A program made the position numbers and the translations under genes. From contig NZ_FMUJ01000003.1 in assembly GCF_900100965.1 (NCBI RefSeq), positions 620,001 to 684,000 of the forward strand: 64,000 bases of DNA, in the 5' to 3' direction. This DNA is from Variovorax sp. EL159. GTDB taxonomy: Bacteria > Pseudomonadota > Gammaproteobacteria > Burkholderiales > Burkholderiaceae_C. Positions 16,282 through 28,458 of the stretch are shown here, in pieces. Below the pieces are notes generated by a model. The model ran no database searches and was not told the origin of the DNA. It saw only the letters and a list, made by a program, of their open reading frames with translations. How positions within the stretch are numbered: the first letter of the stretch is position 1; each line of letters starts with the position of its first letter.

Positions 16282-17628
16282 CTATGCCTTCGCCTTTTCC
16301 GGGCCAGAAGGGGCAAACACCACCCGCACGCGCAGGCCGCCCAGGCTGGGCGAGGCATCGAGCGCCACCGTGGCGCCGTGCAGCTCGGCAATCGACTTGA
16401 CGATGGCAAGGCCCAGCCCGCTGCCGGGCGCCTGCGTTTCGCCCGAGCGATAGAAGCGGTCGAGCACACGCTCGCGCTCGGCTTCGGGCAGGCCCGGGCC
16501 GCTGTCTTCGACGCTGAGTTCGACCGCGCCGTCGAGTCGCGCAATGCCGATGTCGACGCGGCCTTCGAGGGGCGTGTACTTGACCGCGTTCTCCAGCAGG
16601 TTGCGCAGCAGCATGCGCAAGGCCTCGGGCTGGCCGCTGACCACGGCCGCATCCGCATGGTTGATGCCGATGTCGATGCCGCGCGCCTGCGCGGCGGCCA
16701 CGGCGTCGGACACGGCCAGGCGCGCGACCTCGGACAGGTCGACCGGCTCGGGCCTGGCACCGGCCGCCATGCTGGCTTCGTGGCGGGCCAGCGCGAGCAT
16801 CTGCTCGACCAGCCGCGTGGCACGGTCGATGCCCGCGACCAGCCGGCTCACGGCCAGGTCGCGCGACGCGCCATCGGGTGCGCGTTGCAGGCCCTGCACC
16901 TGCAGCTTGAGCGCGGCAAGCGGTGATCGAAGCTCATGCGCCGCATCGGCGACGAAGTGCTTCTGCGCATCGAAGGCATGCCGCACGCGGTCGAACAGCA
17001 GGTTCAACTCCTGCACCAACGGGCGCACTTCGTCGGGCAGGTCTTCTTCGCTCACAGGCGACAGGTCGTCCGCCTGCCGCGACGCCACCTGCGTTCGCAC
17101 GCGCGCCACCGGCGCCAATGATCGGCTCACCACCCACCACACGACCAGCATCAGCAGGGGCGCCATCAACGCCACCGGCGCGATGGTTCGCAGCGCCAGC
17201 GTGCCGGCCATGCTGCGCCGCGCCGCCATGTCCTGCGCCACCTGGATCACCAGCCCACGCGTCTGCATCGAGAACACGCGGTAGGTGGTGCCGCGCGCGT
17301 GCACATCGGCAAAGCCCAGCACCGCGAGCTGCGGCAGCGCGGCCTGCTCGGCCGACTCGAAGACGCGCACACCGTCAGCCGTCCACACCTGCACGACGAA
17401 GTCGAAGTTCTGCTCACCGCTGCCGATGCCGCCGACGGCCGCGCTCGGCGGCAGGCCGGCGCGCAACGACATCGCCATCTGCTGCATGTGGTAGTCGAAG
17501 ATGTCGTCGGCTTCGCTCAGCACGGTGCGGTAGGCCACGAGGGCCTGCGCACCGGCGGCCAGCACGATGGCCGCGAGCAGGAACCACAGCAGGCGCGCGC
17601 GCAGCGATCCGGTCAGGCTGCGCCTCAT
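16282..17628 (-). CDS. Sensor histidine kinase, QseC/PmrB-like
   Basis: A 448-residue inner-membrane kinase. TM1 is at about 12-32 and TM2 at about 148-168, enclosing a periplasmic sensor of roughly 115 residues. A HAMP-like segment follows, then phospho-His231 in 'VADAAHELRSPLAAL', N-box 'LLRNLLENAVKYTP', and G-boxes 'VEDSGPGLP' and 'GSGLGLAIVKSIAELHG'. The ATG overlaps the response regulator stop (ATGA at 17625-17628). The partner and the degP-side box suggest an envelope-stress or metal/cationic signal, but the ligand cannot be read from sequence. Confidence 0.92.
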   Translation of the reverse strand: MRRSLTGSLRARLLWFLLAAIVLAAGAQALVAYRTVLSEADDIFDYHMQQMAMSLRAGLPPSAAVGGIGSGEQNFDFVVQVWTADGVRVFESAEQAALPQLAVLGFADVHARGTTYRVFSMQTRGLVIQVAQDMAARRSMAGTLALRTIAPVALMAPLLMLVVWWVVSRSLAPVARVRTQVASRQADDLSPVSEEDLPDEVRPLVQELNLLFDRVRHAFDAQKHFVADAAHELRSPLAALKLQVQGLQRAPDGASRDLAVSRLVAGIDRATRLVEQMLALARHEASMAAGARPEPVDLSEVARLAVSDAVAAAQARGIDIGINHADAAVVSGQPEALRMLLRNLLENAVKYTPLEGRVDIGIARLDGAVELSVEDSGPGLPEAERERVLDRFYRSGETQAPGSGLGLAIVKSIAELHGATVALDASPSLGGLRVRVVFAPSGPEKAKA

Positions 17629-18284
17629 ACCTTCGGGACCATGTAGCCGACGCCACGCACGTTGCGGATCAGCTCGGCGCCGAGCTTCTTGCGCAGGCCG
17701 TGCACGTACACCTCGACGGCGTTGCTGCTGATCTCGTCTTTCCAGCTGTAGAGCTTTTCTTCGAGCTGTGCGCGCGAAAGCACCATGCCGGGCCGCGCGA
17801 GCAGCGGCTCCAGCACGGCCCATTCGCGCGCCGAGAGCACCACCGGCTGTCCGTTGACCGTGACCTCGCGCGTGGCCGGGTTGATGCTCACGCCCATGTG
17901 CTCGTACACGGGCTCCGCCCGGCCCGCGGCGCGGCGCAGCAAGGCCCGGATGCGGGCCAGCAGTTCGTCGAGGTCGTAGGGCTTGAGCACGTAGTCGTCG
18001 GCACCGGCATCGAGCCCTTCGATGCGCTGCTGCACCGAGTCGCGCGCGGTGGCGATCAGCACCGGCATGCGCTGCTTGCGCGCGCGCAGGTTGCGCAGCA
18101 CCTCGAGGCCGTCGCGCCGGGGCACGCCCAGGTCGAGCATCACGAGGTCGTATTGCTGGGCGCGCAATGCCGACTCGGCGGCATCGCCGTCTTTCACCCA
18201 GTCCACCGCGTATTGCTCGGCGCGCAGCAGGTCGAGCACGGCCTCGCCGATCATCACGTCGTCTTCGAGAAGCAGGAGTCGCAT
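17625..18284 (-). CDS. OmpR-family response regulator, QseB/PmrA-like
   Basis: A 219-residue regulator. The receiver has acidic residues 'LEDD' at 6-9, phospho-acceptor Asp51 ('VMLDLGVPRRDG') and Lys in 'YVLKPYDL'. The winged-helix domain has 'LSAREWAVLEPLLARPG' and 'SNAVEVYVHGLRKKLG', ending 'IRNVRGVGYMV'. The subfamily assignment rests on overall pattern and on the TTTAAG-N5-CTTAAG box near degP. It is first in a unit with the kinase and probably degP further on. Confidence 0.93.
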   Translation of the reverse strand: MRLLLLEDDVMIGEAVLDLLRAEQYAVDWVKDGDAAESALRAQQYDLVMLDLGVPRRDGLEVLRNLRARKQRMPVLIATARDSVQQRIEGLDAGADDYVLKPYDLDELLARIRALLRRAAGRAEPVYEHMGVSINPATREVTVNGQPVVLSAREWAVLEPLLARPGMVLSRAQLEEKLYSWKDEISSNAVEVYVHGLRKKLGAELIRNVRGVGYMVPKV

Positions 18285-18337
18285 GGTTGTTGTGTTCCGT
18301 TTTTGGCTTCGAGGCAGGGCTTGCGGCGAAGTTCAGT

Positions 18338-20839
<2,502 letters not shown>

Positions 20840-20854
20840 GGCAATGCGCGCGCC

Positions 20855-21214
20855 TCAGGGGCAGACGGCCTCGACGTTGTTGCCATCCGGATCGATCAGG
20901 AAGGCCGCGTAGTAGGTCGGGCTGTAGTCCGTGCGCGGACCGGTGCCGCCGTTGTCGGTGCCGCCGGCCTTCAGGCCCGCCTTGTGGAAGGCCGCGACGG
21001 CCTTGTGGTCGGTGGCGCGGAACGCGATGTGGGTGCCCGGCCCCTTCGTGCCTTTGGCCGCATAGAGCCACAGCGCGGGCGCTCCGGCCGGGCCGATGCC
21101 GGCATAGCTGTCGTCGTGCGAGGCCAGCACGTGGCCGAGCGGCGCAAGCGCGGCTTCGTAGAAACGGCGGCTCGCGGCGAGGTCCGCGACTTTCAATCCG
21201 ATGTGGTCGTACAT
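20855..21214 (-). CDS. VOC (glyoxalase/dioxygenase superfamily) protein
   Basis: A 119-residue vicinal-oxygen-chelate protein. The pattern '[22 protein letters not shown]' at the start, '[18 protein letters not shown]' in the middle and '[18 protein letters not shown]' at the end are the paired beta-alpha-beta modules, with metal-ligand candidates His4, His66-area and Glu near the C-terminus. Substrate unknown. Its start overlaps the AraC gene stop by 22 bases, so translation is probably coupled. Confidence 0.85.
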   Translation of the reverse strand: MYDHIGLKVADLAASRRFYEAALAPLGHVLASHDDSYAGIGPAGAPALWLYAAKGTKGPGTHIAFRATDHKAVAAFHKAGLKAGGTDNGGTGPRTDYSPTYYAAFLIDPDGNNVEAVCP

Positions 21215-22101
21215 GATGGCTTCCTGCTCGATGTGTGAATCAGGCGGTCATCATGGAAGAGCGCGGCAATGCGGTCTTGGAAAATCTTGCGGTCGCCCTT
21301 GGCGGCCTGCCGGAAGCCGCGCGGCGACACGCCGGCAGCCCGGTGGAAGGTGCGCACGAAGTTGCTGAGATCGGCAAAGCCCACGTCGAAGGCCACGTCG
21401 GTGACGGGGCGCTCGTCGTCCGCGAGCAGGCGCGCGGCGTGGCGCAGCCGGGAGCGCACGAGGTACTGGTGCGGCGTCACGCCGAGCACCTGCGAGAACA
21501 GGCGCAGGAAGTGGAACGAGCTCAGGCCCGCTTCGGATGCCGCGCCATCGAGGCCGATGTCGTCGTGGGAGTTGGCGTCGATCCACATCGCCGCATCGAC
21601 CGCGCGGCGGCGGTCTCGCGCACCGGCGGACTTCGGTGCCGGCTTGCCCTGACCACCCACGACCTCGACGAAGCGGCTGGCGAACCACATGCCCAGCTCA
21701 TCGAGCCCGACGTCGCTCTGCCCTTCGGCCGCGACCTGGGCCAGCTCGCCCAGCACCATGAGTTCGGGCAGCGGCGGCAGCGCAGCCGTGCGCCACGTGC
21801 GCTGGTCGCCGCCGATCAGGTCGACGAAACCCGGGGACAGGTGAAAGGCCAGGCACTCGTCGCCGCAGATGTGGTGATCGTGCGTGCAGACGTACTCGTC
21901 GCCCGGACAGCCCACCAGCACCGAACCCGCGACCAGCTCATAGGCGTTGCCGCGCGTGCGATAGCCGAAGCTGCCCTTGCGCACGTACGAGACCGAGTAG
22001 CCCTCGTGCATCTCGGTGAACGGCTGCGCATCGGGGCCCGCGTCGCAGCGGTAGCGCGACACGCGGATCGGGTCGGTCTGCAGTTCGGTGGTGACGAGCA
22101 T
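21193..22101 (-). CDS. AraC-family transcriptional regulator
   Basis: A 302-residue regulator. The N-terminal cupin-like part has '[20 protein letters not shown]' and a Cys/His-containing stretch ('[15 protein letters not shown]'). The C-terminal double HTH (about 185-285) has '[20 protein letters not shown]' and '[20 protein letters not shown]', the AraC signature. The Cys/His cluster is notable and could bind metal, but that is a guess. It leads the VOC and SRPBCC genes, which are its probable targets. The ATG at 22101 is clear. Confidence 0.9.
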   Translation of the reverse strand: MLVTTELQTDPIRVSRYRCDAGPDAQPFTEMHEGYSVSYVRKGSFGYRTRGNAYELVAGSVLVGCPGDEYVCTHDHHICGDECLAFHLSPGFVDLIGGDQRTWRTAALPPLPELMVLGELAQVAAEGQSDVGLDELGMWFASRFVEVVGGQGKPAPKSAGARDRRRAVDAAMWIDANSHDDIGLDGAASEAGLSSFHFLRLFSQVLGVTPHQYLVRSRLRHAARLLADDERPVTDVAFDVGFADLSNFVRTFHRAAGVSPRGFRQAAKGDRKIFQDRIAALFHDDRLIHTSSRKPSCTTTSD

Positions 22102-22130
22102 CGCGTTTCACCCTGCGGCGAGCGGCCTTC

Positions 22131-24461
22131 CTAGTCGATGGTCTGCATCGCCTGCCAGACGCGCGACGGGCTCAGTGGCATGTGCAGGCGCGGTGCGCGC
22201 GCTGCCAGGCCGTTGCGCGCAAAGGCATCGGCCACCGCATTCACGATGGCCGGCGTGGCGCCGATGGTGCCGAGTTCGCCCACGCCCTTCACGCCCAGCG
22301 GGTTGTTGATGCAGGGGGTCGATTCGTCCATCTCCATGTTGAACATGGTGCTGACGATGTCGGCGCGCGGCGCCGCATAGTCCATCAGGCTGCCGGTGAC
22401 GGGCTGGCCGGTTTCGTGGTCGTACACCACCTGCTCGTAGAGCGCCTGCCCGATGCCCTGCACCGCGCCGCCTTCGAGCTGGCCGCGCACGATCATCGGG
22501 TTGATGACGCGGCCGACGTCGTTGACGGAGCTGTAGGCCACCACGCTGATCTCGCCGGTGGGCGGATCGATCTCGATCTCGCAGATGTGGCAGCCGTTGG
22601 GCCAGGTGGGGCCGGCCACCGTGCTGGTGGAGTCGACGAAGATTTCGCGCTCGGGCTGCTTGCCGGCGAGCGTGAAGAGGTCGAGTTCGAGGTCGGTGCC
22701 GGCCACGGTGAACACGCCGCGGGTGTAGGTGATGTCGTCGAGGGCGGCCTCGAACTCTTGCGCCGCGAGTTCGCGGGCCTTGTCGATGGTGCGCTCGGCG
22801 CCGATGCGCACGGCCGAGCCACCTGTGAAGAGCGAACGCGAGCCGGCGCTGCCGAAGCCGTCGCCGCGGTCGGTGTCGCCCAGCACCACGCGCACTTTGT
22901 CGATCGGCACGCCGAAGGCATCGACCGCCAGCTGGGCGAGCGAGGTGGCAATGCCCTGCCCCATGGCGTTGACGGCGGAGAACACCTCGATCACGCCGTC
23001 GGCCTGCACCGAGACCGTGACGCGCTCCTCGAACACGTTGCCGCCCGTCCATTCGAGAAAGGTGGCGATGCCCAGGCCGCGGTGCTTGCCCTGGCTGGCC
23101 GATTCGGCCGCGCGGGCCTCGAAGCCCTGCCAGTCGGCGAGCGTCAGGGCCTGGTCCATCACCGACTCGAAGTTGCCGGTGTCGTAGGTCTGCGCCATCG
23201 GGTTCTTGTACGGCATCTGCTCGGGGCGGATGAAATTGCGGCGGCGCAGCACGATGCGGTCGATGCCGGTCTGGCGCGCGGCCTCGTCCATCAGGCGCTC
23301 GATGGTGAAGATGGCCTCGGGCCGCCCTGCGCCACGGTAGGCGCCGGTGGGCGCCGTGTTGGTGAGCACGGCCTTGAAGTGGAAGTCGATGGTCTGGATG
23401 TCGTAGACGCTGGTCTGGACCCACGGGCCGATCAGCAGCTGGATCGCGACGCCGGTGCCGGTGGCATAGGCGCCCACGTTGGCCAACGTCTTGATGCGCA
23501 GCGCCAGGATCTTGCCCTGGGCATCGAGCGCCATTTCAGCGCGGGCCTCGATGTCGCGGCCGTGCGCGCTCGACAGGAATTCTTCGCTGCGGTCGGCCAC
23601 CCACTTGACCGGCCGCTTGACCTGCAAGGCCGCAAAGGCGACCGCGATGTCTTCGGGATAGGCGCCGGTCTTCATGCCGAAACCGCCGCCCACGTCGCCG
23701 ACGACCACGCGCACTTTTTCCTTGGCAAGGCCGATGGCCGCGCAGACGGAATCGCGCACGCCTGAGGGCATCTGGGTGCTCATGCGGATCGTGAGGCGGC
23801 CGGTTTCGTCGTCTTGCACCGCCAGCACGGAGCGCGGCTCGATGGTGAGCGCAACCACGCGCTGGTTGTGGACGTCGAGCGCGACCACGTGGCTGGCCTT
23901 GGCGAAGGCGGCCGTTGCGGCTTCGCTGCTGCCGTGCCGCATTTCGGCGGCGATGTTGCCGGTGGCCTCCTCGCACAGCTGCGGCGCGCCTTCGGCGGTG
24001 GCGCTGGCGAGGTCGACGACCATGGGCAGGTCTTCGTACTCAACCAGGATGGCTTCGGTGGCATCGCGCGCCTGCTGGACCGTGTCGGCAATGACCGCCG
24101 CCACCGCCTCGCCGACGAAGCGCGTGCGCTCGTGGGCCATGGCACGGCGCGGCGGGCTGGCGCTGTCGGTGCCGTCGGCGCGCTTGAAGCCTGCTGCGCC
24201 CGGCATCGGTTTGACGCCTGCTACAGCCATGTCGGCGCCGGTGATCACGCGCAGCACACCGGGCATGGCCGCGGCCGCGCTGGTGTCGATCGACAGGATG
24301 CGTGCGTGGGGATAGGCGGAACGAAGGAAGACCAGATGGGCCTGGTCGGGCAGCGTGACGTCGTCTGTGTAGTGGCCGGCGCCTGCCAGCAGGCTTTCAT
24401 CTTCAAGGCGGCGCACCGCCTGGCCGCTGCCGAAGCGCGTGGGGTTGGGTTCAGTGGTCAA
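22131..24461 (-). CDS. Molybdenum hydroxylase large subunit (CoxL form II-like / aldehyde or xanthine dehydrogenase type)
   Basis: A 776-residue Mo-cofactor subunit. Motifs: 'GSGQAVRRLEDESLLAGAGH' at the N-terminus, 'VGDVGGGFGMKTGAYPED', 'TGAYRGAGRPEA' and the catalytic Glu region 'GVGELGTIGATPAIVNAV'. The AYRGAGR loop is that of CoxL form II proteins, not the AYxCSFR of true CO dehydrogenase, so the substrate is probably an aldehyde or heterocycle. The FAD (CoxM) and Fe-S (CoxS) subunit genes are absent on both sides. The start is a TTG at 24461 with AGAGG just upstream; the long open frame beyond it is antisense to aat. Confidence 0.85.
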   Translation of the reverse strand: MTTEPNPTRFGSGQAVRRLEDESLLAGAGHYTDDVTLPDQAHLVFLRSAYPHARILSIDTSAAAAMPGVLRVITGADMAVAGVKPMPGAAGFKRADGTDSASPPRRAMAHERTRFVGEAVAAVIADTVQQARDATEAILVEYEDLPMVVDLASATAEGAPQLCEEATGNIAAEMRHGSSEAATAAFAKASHVVALDVHNQRVVALTIEPRSVLAVQDDETGRLTIRMSTQMPSGVRDSVCAAIGLAKEKVRVVVGDVGGGFGMKTGAYPEDIAVAFAALQVKRPVKWVADRSEEFLSSAHGRDIEARAEMALDAQGKILALRIKTLANVGAYATGTGVAIQLLIGPWVQTSVYDIQTIDFHFKAVLTNTAPTGAYRGAGRPEAIFTIERLMDEAARQTGIDRIVLRRRNFIRPEQMPYKNPMAQTYDTGNFESVMDQALTLADWQGFEARAAESASQGKHRGLGIATFLEWTGGNVFEERVTVSVQADGVIEVFSAVNAMGQGIATSLAQLAVDAFGVPIDKVRVVLGDTDRGDGFGSAGSRSLFTGGSAVRIGAERTIDKARELAAQEFEAALDDITYTRGVFTVAGTDLELDLFTLAGKQPEREIFVDSTSTVAGPTWPNGCHICEIEIDPPTGEISVVAYSSVNDVGRVINPMIVRGQLEGGAVQGIGQALYEQVVYDHETGQPVTGSLMDYAAPRADIVSTMFNMEMDESTPCINNPLGVKGVGELGTIGATPAIVNAVADAFARNGLAARAPRLHMPLSPSRVWQAMQTID

Positions 24462-24665
24462 CGTGGTCCTCTTGTGCTCATCCCCAACGTGTGCGTGGGC
24501 CTGCCTGATCTTGCTGTGTGCTGCGAATGCAAGCTGTGCACTATAGGGTTTTCGGCGGATTTTGTGGTGCCGTAGCTTGTGAGCCGAACCCTCGTGGCGG
24601 TGTCGGCGATCTGCGATTTTCGCCCAACTGGAGTGGGGTTGGTGAAGCCGTGTATACCTATGCCC

Positions 24666-25421
24666 ATGCGACAACTGCCTTGGCTCGAACCCGGAGATGC
24701 CCTGCCCGACCCCGCCTCGGCATGGGGCATGGCCGACCCTGTACCCGGTCTTCTTGCGGCCGGTGGTGCACTGGACGTCAATACTTTGATGCAGGCCTAC
24801 AGCCACTGTGTCTTTCCGTGGTTCAGCGAAGACCAGCCGATCCTCTGGTGGAGCCCGGACCCGCGCATGGTGCTGCAGGTGGCGCAGTTCAAGCTGCACC
24901 GCTCGCTGCGCAAGACACTGATCCGATTTGCGGAAACGCCCGGCTGCGAAGTGCGCATCGACCATGACTTCGCCTCGGTCATCGAGGCCTGCTCGCGCTC
25001 GCCGCGCGTGGGCCAGACTGGCACCTGGATCGTGCCGGACATGGTCAAGGCCTATACGAATTTGCACGAGGCCGGCCATGCCCACAGCGTCGAGACCTGG
25101 ATCGACGGCAAGCTCGCGGGCGGCCTGTATTGCGTGGCGCTGGGCCGCGCGGTGTTCGGCGAGTCGATGTTCACCCGCCAGCCCGATGCCTCGAAGATCG
25201 CGCTGGCCGCGCTGGTGTCGCTGTGCCGCCGCTTCGGCGTGCAGATGATCGACTGCCAGCAGAACACCGCCCATCTGGCGAGCCTCGGCGCCCGCGAGAT
25301 GGCGCGCAAGCGCTTCGTCGCGCATGTGGCCGCGGCACGGAACGAGGAGGCGCCACGGTGGCGATTCGAGCCCGTATACTGGAACGAACTCCTGTCCGCG
25401 CGACCTCCTCTTTCGACGTGA
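24666..25421 (+). CDS. aat: Leucyl/phenylalanyl-tRNA--protein transferase Aat
   Basis: A 251-residue N-end-rule enzyme that adds Leu or Phe from tRNA to proteins with N-terminal Arg or Lys, marking them for ClpAP. Motifs: '[20 protein letters not shown]', '[19 protein letters not shown]', '[19 protein letters not shown]' and '[16 protein letters not shown]'. The start is ATG 24666 (MRQLPWLEP) or the adjacent 24660; the longer frame from 24579 is not supported. It ends in a GTGA overlap with bpt. Confidence 0.96.
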   Translation: MRQLPWLEPGDALPDPASAWGMADPVPGLLAAGGALDVNTLMQAYSHCVFPWFSEDQPILWWSPDPRMVLQVAQFKLHRSLRKTLIRFAETPGCEVRIDHDFASVIEACSRSPRVGQTGTWIVPDMVKAYTNLHEAGHAHSVETWIDGKLAGGLYCVALGRAVFGESMFTRQPDASKIALAALVSLCRRFGVQMIDCQQNTAHLASLGAREMARKRFVAHVAAARNEEAPRWRFEPVYWNELLSARPPLST

Positions 25422-26167
25422 CGCACCTCAAGGATCTCCCGCTTCACACGCTGCAGTTCTATGCGACGGCGCCCTATCCGTGCAGCTATCTGCCGGATCG
25501 CCAGGCCCGCTCGCAGGTGGCCACGCCCAGCCACCTGATCCACAACGACGCCTATTCCGACCTGGTGCTCAGCGGCTTCCGGCGCAGCGGCATGTTCACC
25601 TACCGCCCCTACTGCGACGGCTGCCGCGCGTGCATTCCGCTGCGGGTGCTGGCGAACAGCTTTCGCCCCACGCGCAGCCAGCGGCGCGCGCTCAAGCAGC
25701 ACTCCGATCTGCAGGCGCGCGTGCTCAAGCTGTGCTTCATGCCCGAGCACTACCAGCTCTACCTGCGCTACCAGAACGGCCGCCACGCGGGCGGCGGCAT
25801 GGACCACGACAGCATCGACCAGTACACCCAGTTCCTGCTGCAGAGCCGGGTCAATTCGCGGCTGGTGGAGTTTCGCGAGACGCTGCCCGACGGCAGCGCC
25901 GGCGCATTGCGGATGGTGTCGATCCTCGACGTGCTGAACGATGGCATTTCAGCCGTCTACACCTTCTATGAGCCTGATACGAGCGCTGGCTACGGCACCT
26001 ACAGCGTGCTCTGGCAGATCGAGCAGGCCCGCAAGCTGGGGTTGCCGCACGTCTACCTCGGCTACTGGATCGAGCACAGCTCGAAGATGAACTACAAGGC
26101 GCGCTTTTCCCCTCACGAAGTGTTGGTGGATGGACACTGGCAGGCACCAAGCGATTTCACAAGGTAA
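25418..26167 (+). CDS. bpt: Aspartate/glutamate leucyltransferase Bpt (arginyltransferase family)
   Basis: A 249-residue protein of the ATE1/Bpt family. It transfers leucine to proteins with N-terminal Asp or Glu, feeding the same ClpS/ClpAP pathway as Aat. The N-terminal Cys pair region 'APYPCSYLP' and '[13 protein letters not shown]', plus '[20 protein letters not shown]' and '[16 protein letters not shown]', are the family hallmarks. The start is GTG 25418, overlapping the aat stop, which gives the normal N-terminus just before 'LPLHTLQFY'. The ORF beyond it is a shadow of aat. Confidence 0.93.
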   Translation: MTHLKDLPLHTLQFYATAPYPCSYLPDRQARSQVATPSHLIHNDAYSDLVLSGFRRSGMFTYRPYCDGCRACIPLRVLANSFRPTRSQRRALKQHSDLQARVLKLCFMPEHYQLYLRYQNGRHAGGGMDHDSIDQYTQFLLQSRVNSRLVEFRETLPDGSAGALRMVSILDVLNDGISAVYTFYEPDTSAGYGTYSVLWQIEQARKLGLPHVYLGYWIEHSSKMNYKARFSPHEVLVDGHWQAPSDFTR

Positions 26168-26197
26168 AATGGCGCCCGGTCTTCACCGCACAGCGCC

Positions 26198-27031
26198 ATG
26201 AGAAAAAACCAATCCGACGTTCCAGCCGTTCCCGTGATCCAGGTGATCGAGCGCATGTTCTCGCTGATCGATGTCCTGGCATCGCGCGAGGAGGCCATTT
26301 CGCTGAAGGAGATCAGCGAAAAGACCGGCCTCCACCCCTCCACCACGCACCGCATCCTCAATGACCTGGCTGTCGGGCGCTTTGTCGACCGGCCCGAGGC
26401 GGGCAGCTACCGGCTCGGCATGCGCCTGCTGGAGCTGGGCAATCTGGTGAAGGGCCGGCTCAACGTCCGCGACGCCGCCCTGGGCCCGATGCGCGAGCTG
26501 CACAAGCTCACGCAGCAGCCCGTCAACCTGAGCATGCGCCAGGGCGACGAGATCGTGTACATCGAGCGCTCCTACAGCGAGCGCTCGGGCATGCAGGTGG
26601 TGCGCGCCATCGGCGGCCGGGCCGCCCTGCACCTGACGTCGACCGGCAAGCTGTTCCTGGCGGCCGACGATCCACAGCGCGTACGCAGCTACGCCACGCG
26701 CACGGGCTTGGCCGGCCACACGCGCAACAGCATCACGCAGTTGCCCGCGCTCGAACGGGAGCTGTCGAAGGCGCGCCAGTACGGCATCGCCCGCGACAAC
26801 GAAGAACTCGAACTGGGCGTGCGCTGCATGGCCGCAGGCATCTACGACGACCAGGGCAAGCTGGTGGCGGGCCTGTCGATTTCCGCCCCTGCCGACCGTC
26901 TGGATGAAGGCTGGCTGCCGAAGCTGCAGGCCACGGCCAACGAAATATCGGGAGCGCTTGGGTTCAAGGACGGGGCGTCTGCCACGCCGGCACCCGCTGG
27001 CAACAGTTCTTCGTCGACTGCGGGCGTTTGA
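26198..27031 (+). CDS. IclR-family transcriptional regulator
   Basis: A 277-residue IclR protein. The winged helix has 'ISLKEISEKTGLHPSTTHRI' and 'LNDLAVGRFVDR'; the effector domain has 'IVYIERSYSERSGMQVVRA', 'ALHLTSTGKLFLA' and 'AAGIYDDQGKLVAGLSISAP'. The C-terminal 20 residues are Ala/Ser/Pro low complexity. It lies 30 bases after bpt on the same strand but has its own promoter space within bpt only, so it may be co-transcribed. No obvious adjacent target; regulon unknown. Confidence 0.9.
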   Translation: MRKNQSDVPAVPVIQVIERMFSLIDVLASREEAISLKEISEKTGLHPSTTHRILNDLAVGRFVDRPEAGSYRLGMRLLELGNLVKGRLNVRDAALGPMRELHKLTQQPVNLSMRQGDEIVYIERSYSERSGMQVVRAIGGRAALHLTSTGKLFLAADDPQRVRSYATRTGLAGHTRNSITQLPALERELSKARQYGIARDNEELELGVRCMAAGIYDDQGKLVAGLSISAPADRLDEGWLPKLQATANEISGALGFKDGASATPAPAGNSSSSTAGV

Positions 27032-27076
27032 TCGACCCCCTTGGCCTTCGGCCAGGGCCCCTTCGACTGCGCAAAT

Positions 27077-27106
27077 AAAAAAGCCCGCTGCAGAGCGGGC
27101 TTTTTT
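27077..27106. terminator. Bidirectional terminator
   Basis: AAAAAAGCCCGCT-GCAG-AGCGGGCTTTTTT is a symmetric stem with A and T runs on both sides, between the convergent IclR and PBP7-like genes. Confidence 0.95.
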
Positions 27107-27120
27107 GTGGATCGTGCCTC

Positions 27121-28341
27121 TCAGCCAGCGACCTGGAAGCTCGTGTTCCGGGAAGAAGCTGCCGGCGAACCGACGGCATGTGTGGCCTCGACCCATCGAC
27201 GCACGCGCTCGGCGTCGGCAATGCGGCTGAACTTGCCGGCCGAATCCAGGAACACCATGATCAGCTTGCGCCCAGCCACCTTCGCCTGCATCACGAGGCA
27301 CTGGCCGGCTTCAGAGATGTAGCCGGTCTTTTGCACGCCGATTTCCCAATCCGGGCTCTTCACGAGACGGTTGGTGGTGTTGAACTGCAGCACGCGGTTG
27401 CCGACCTCGACCTGGTATTCAGGCGACGTCGAAAGCGAGCGCACCGTGGCATCGGAATACGCGGCATTGACCAGCAGCGCCAGGTCTTGGGCGCTCGACT
27501 GGTTGCGGCTCGACAGGCCCGTGGGCTCCACGTAGCGCGTGTCCTTCATGCCGAGCATCCTGGCCTTGGCGTTCATGATGCTCACGAAGGTCGCCAGGCC
27601 ACCCGGATAGGTGCGGCCCAGTGCATGCGCCGCGCGGTTTTCGCTCGACATCAGCGCCAGGTGCAGCAGTTCGCCGCGCGACAGCGTGGTGCCGACCGTC
27701 AGGCGCGAGCTGCTGCGCTTTTCGGTATCGACGTCATCCTGGGTGATGGTGATGAGTTCGTCGTTCGGCAGATGGGCTTCGCTGATCAGCAGGCCGGTCA
27801 TCAGCTTGGTGAGCGACGCGATCGGCAGCACGGCGTGGTCGTTCTTGCTGAACAGCACTTCGTGGGTGTCCTGGTCGATCACCAGTGCAACGCTCGACTT
27901 CAGGTCAAGCACGTCTTCGGTGCCATGCAGGCCGGCCATCTGGCCGAAGGACTGACGCGGGGGGGCTTCGACGCGAACGATCGAGCGGCGCTGGACGGCC
28001 ACCACGGTCTTGCCGTTCTTCTTGTGGATGGTCGCGACGACATTGCGGCCACCGCGAACGACCTTTTCTGCTCTTTCGGCCTTCTCGGCCCGGCCACCGC
28101 GCTTGGCGACAACGGCGGTAGCGCCGCGCGCGCCCTTGACGGACGCGGTGCGCTTGACTTCGACCGGCACCGGACCCTTCGCCTTCTTGGCGGCGGCGGT
28201 CTTGGTGGCGGTGGGCTTTTCTTTCTTTGCTGCCTGGGCGCCAGGCAGCAAAAACGCCGTGGCACAGAGCGCGACGGCGATGAATTTGAACGCGGGTAGA
28301 AACCGCTGGCTGGAAACTCGGCGGAGACGGGCTTCAGGCAT
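27121..28341 (-). CDS. pbpG: PBP7-like D-alanyl-D-alanine endopeptidase
   Basis: A 406-residue periplasmic low-molecular-weight penicillin-binding protein that cleaves peptidoglycan cross-links. The signal peptide (about 15-37) ends 'GAQAA'. The catalytic motifs are Ser176-Leu-Thr-Lys ('PIASLTKLMTG'), SxN as 'SSEN' and 'KTG' in 'GVQKTGYISEAG'. Between the signal and the catalytic domain lies a basic Lys/Arg/Ala-rich stretch (about 39-120), unusually long for PBP7 and possibly a wall- or membrane-contact linker. The ATG at 28341 places the signal at the N-terminus. Confidence 0.9.
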   Translation of the reverse strand: MPEARLRRVSSQRFLPAFKFIAVALCATAFLLPGAQAAKKEKPTATKTAAAKKAKGPVPVEVKRTASVKGARGATAVVAKRGGRAEKAERAEKVVRGGRNVVATIHKKNGKTVVAVQRRSIVRVEAPPRQSFGQMAGLHGTEDVLDLKSSVALVIDQDTHEVLFSKNDHAVLPIASLTKLMTGLLISEAHLPNDELITITQDDVDTEKRSSSRLTVGTTLSRGELLHLALMSSENRAAHALGRTYPGGLATFVSIMNAKARMLGMKDTRYVEPTGLSSRNQSSAQDLALLVNAAYSDATVRSLSTSPEYQVEVGNRVLQFNTTNRLVKSPDWEIGVQKTGYISEAGQCLVMQAKVAGRKLIMVFLDSAGKFSRIADAERVRRWVEATHAVGSPAASSRNTSFQVAG

Positions 28342-28458
28342 TAATAAATCTCCAGCGGCGACAAACGAGGACCGCAGTGTATCGAATTCAAAAAAGACAC
28401 GCAATATCAGTTACTTGCATCCTCTTCTTCATTCGAATACCAAGGAACGCCTGAAAAC

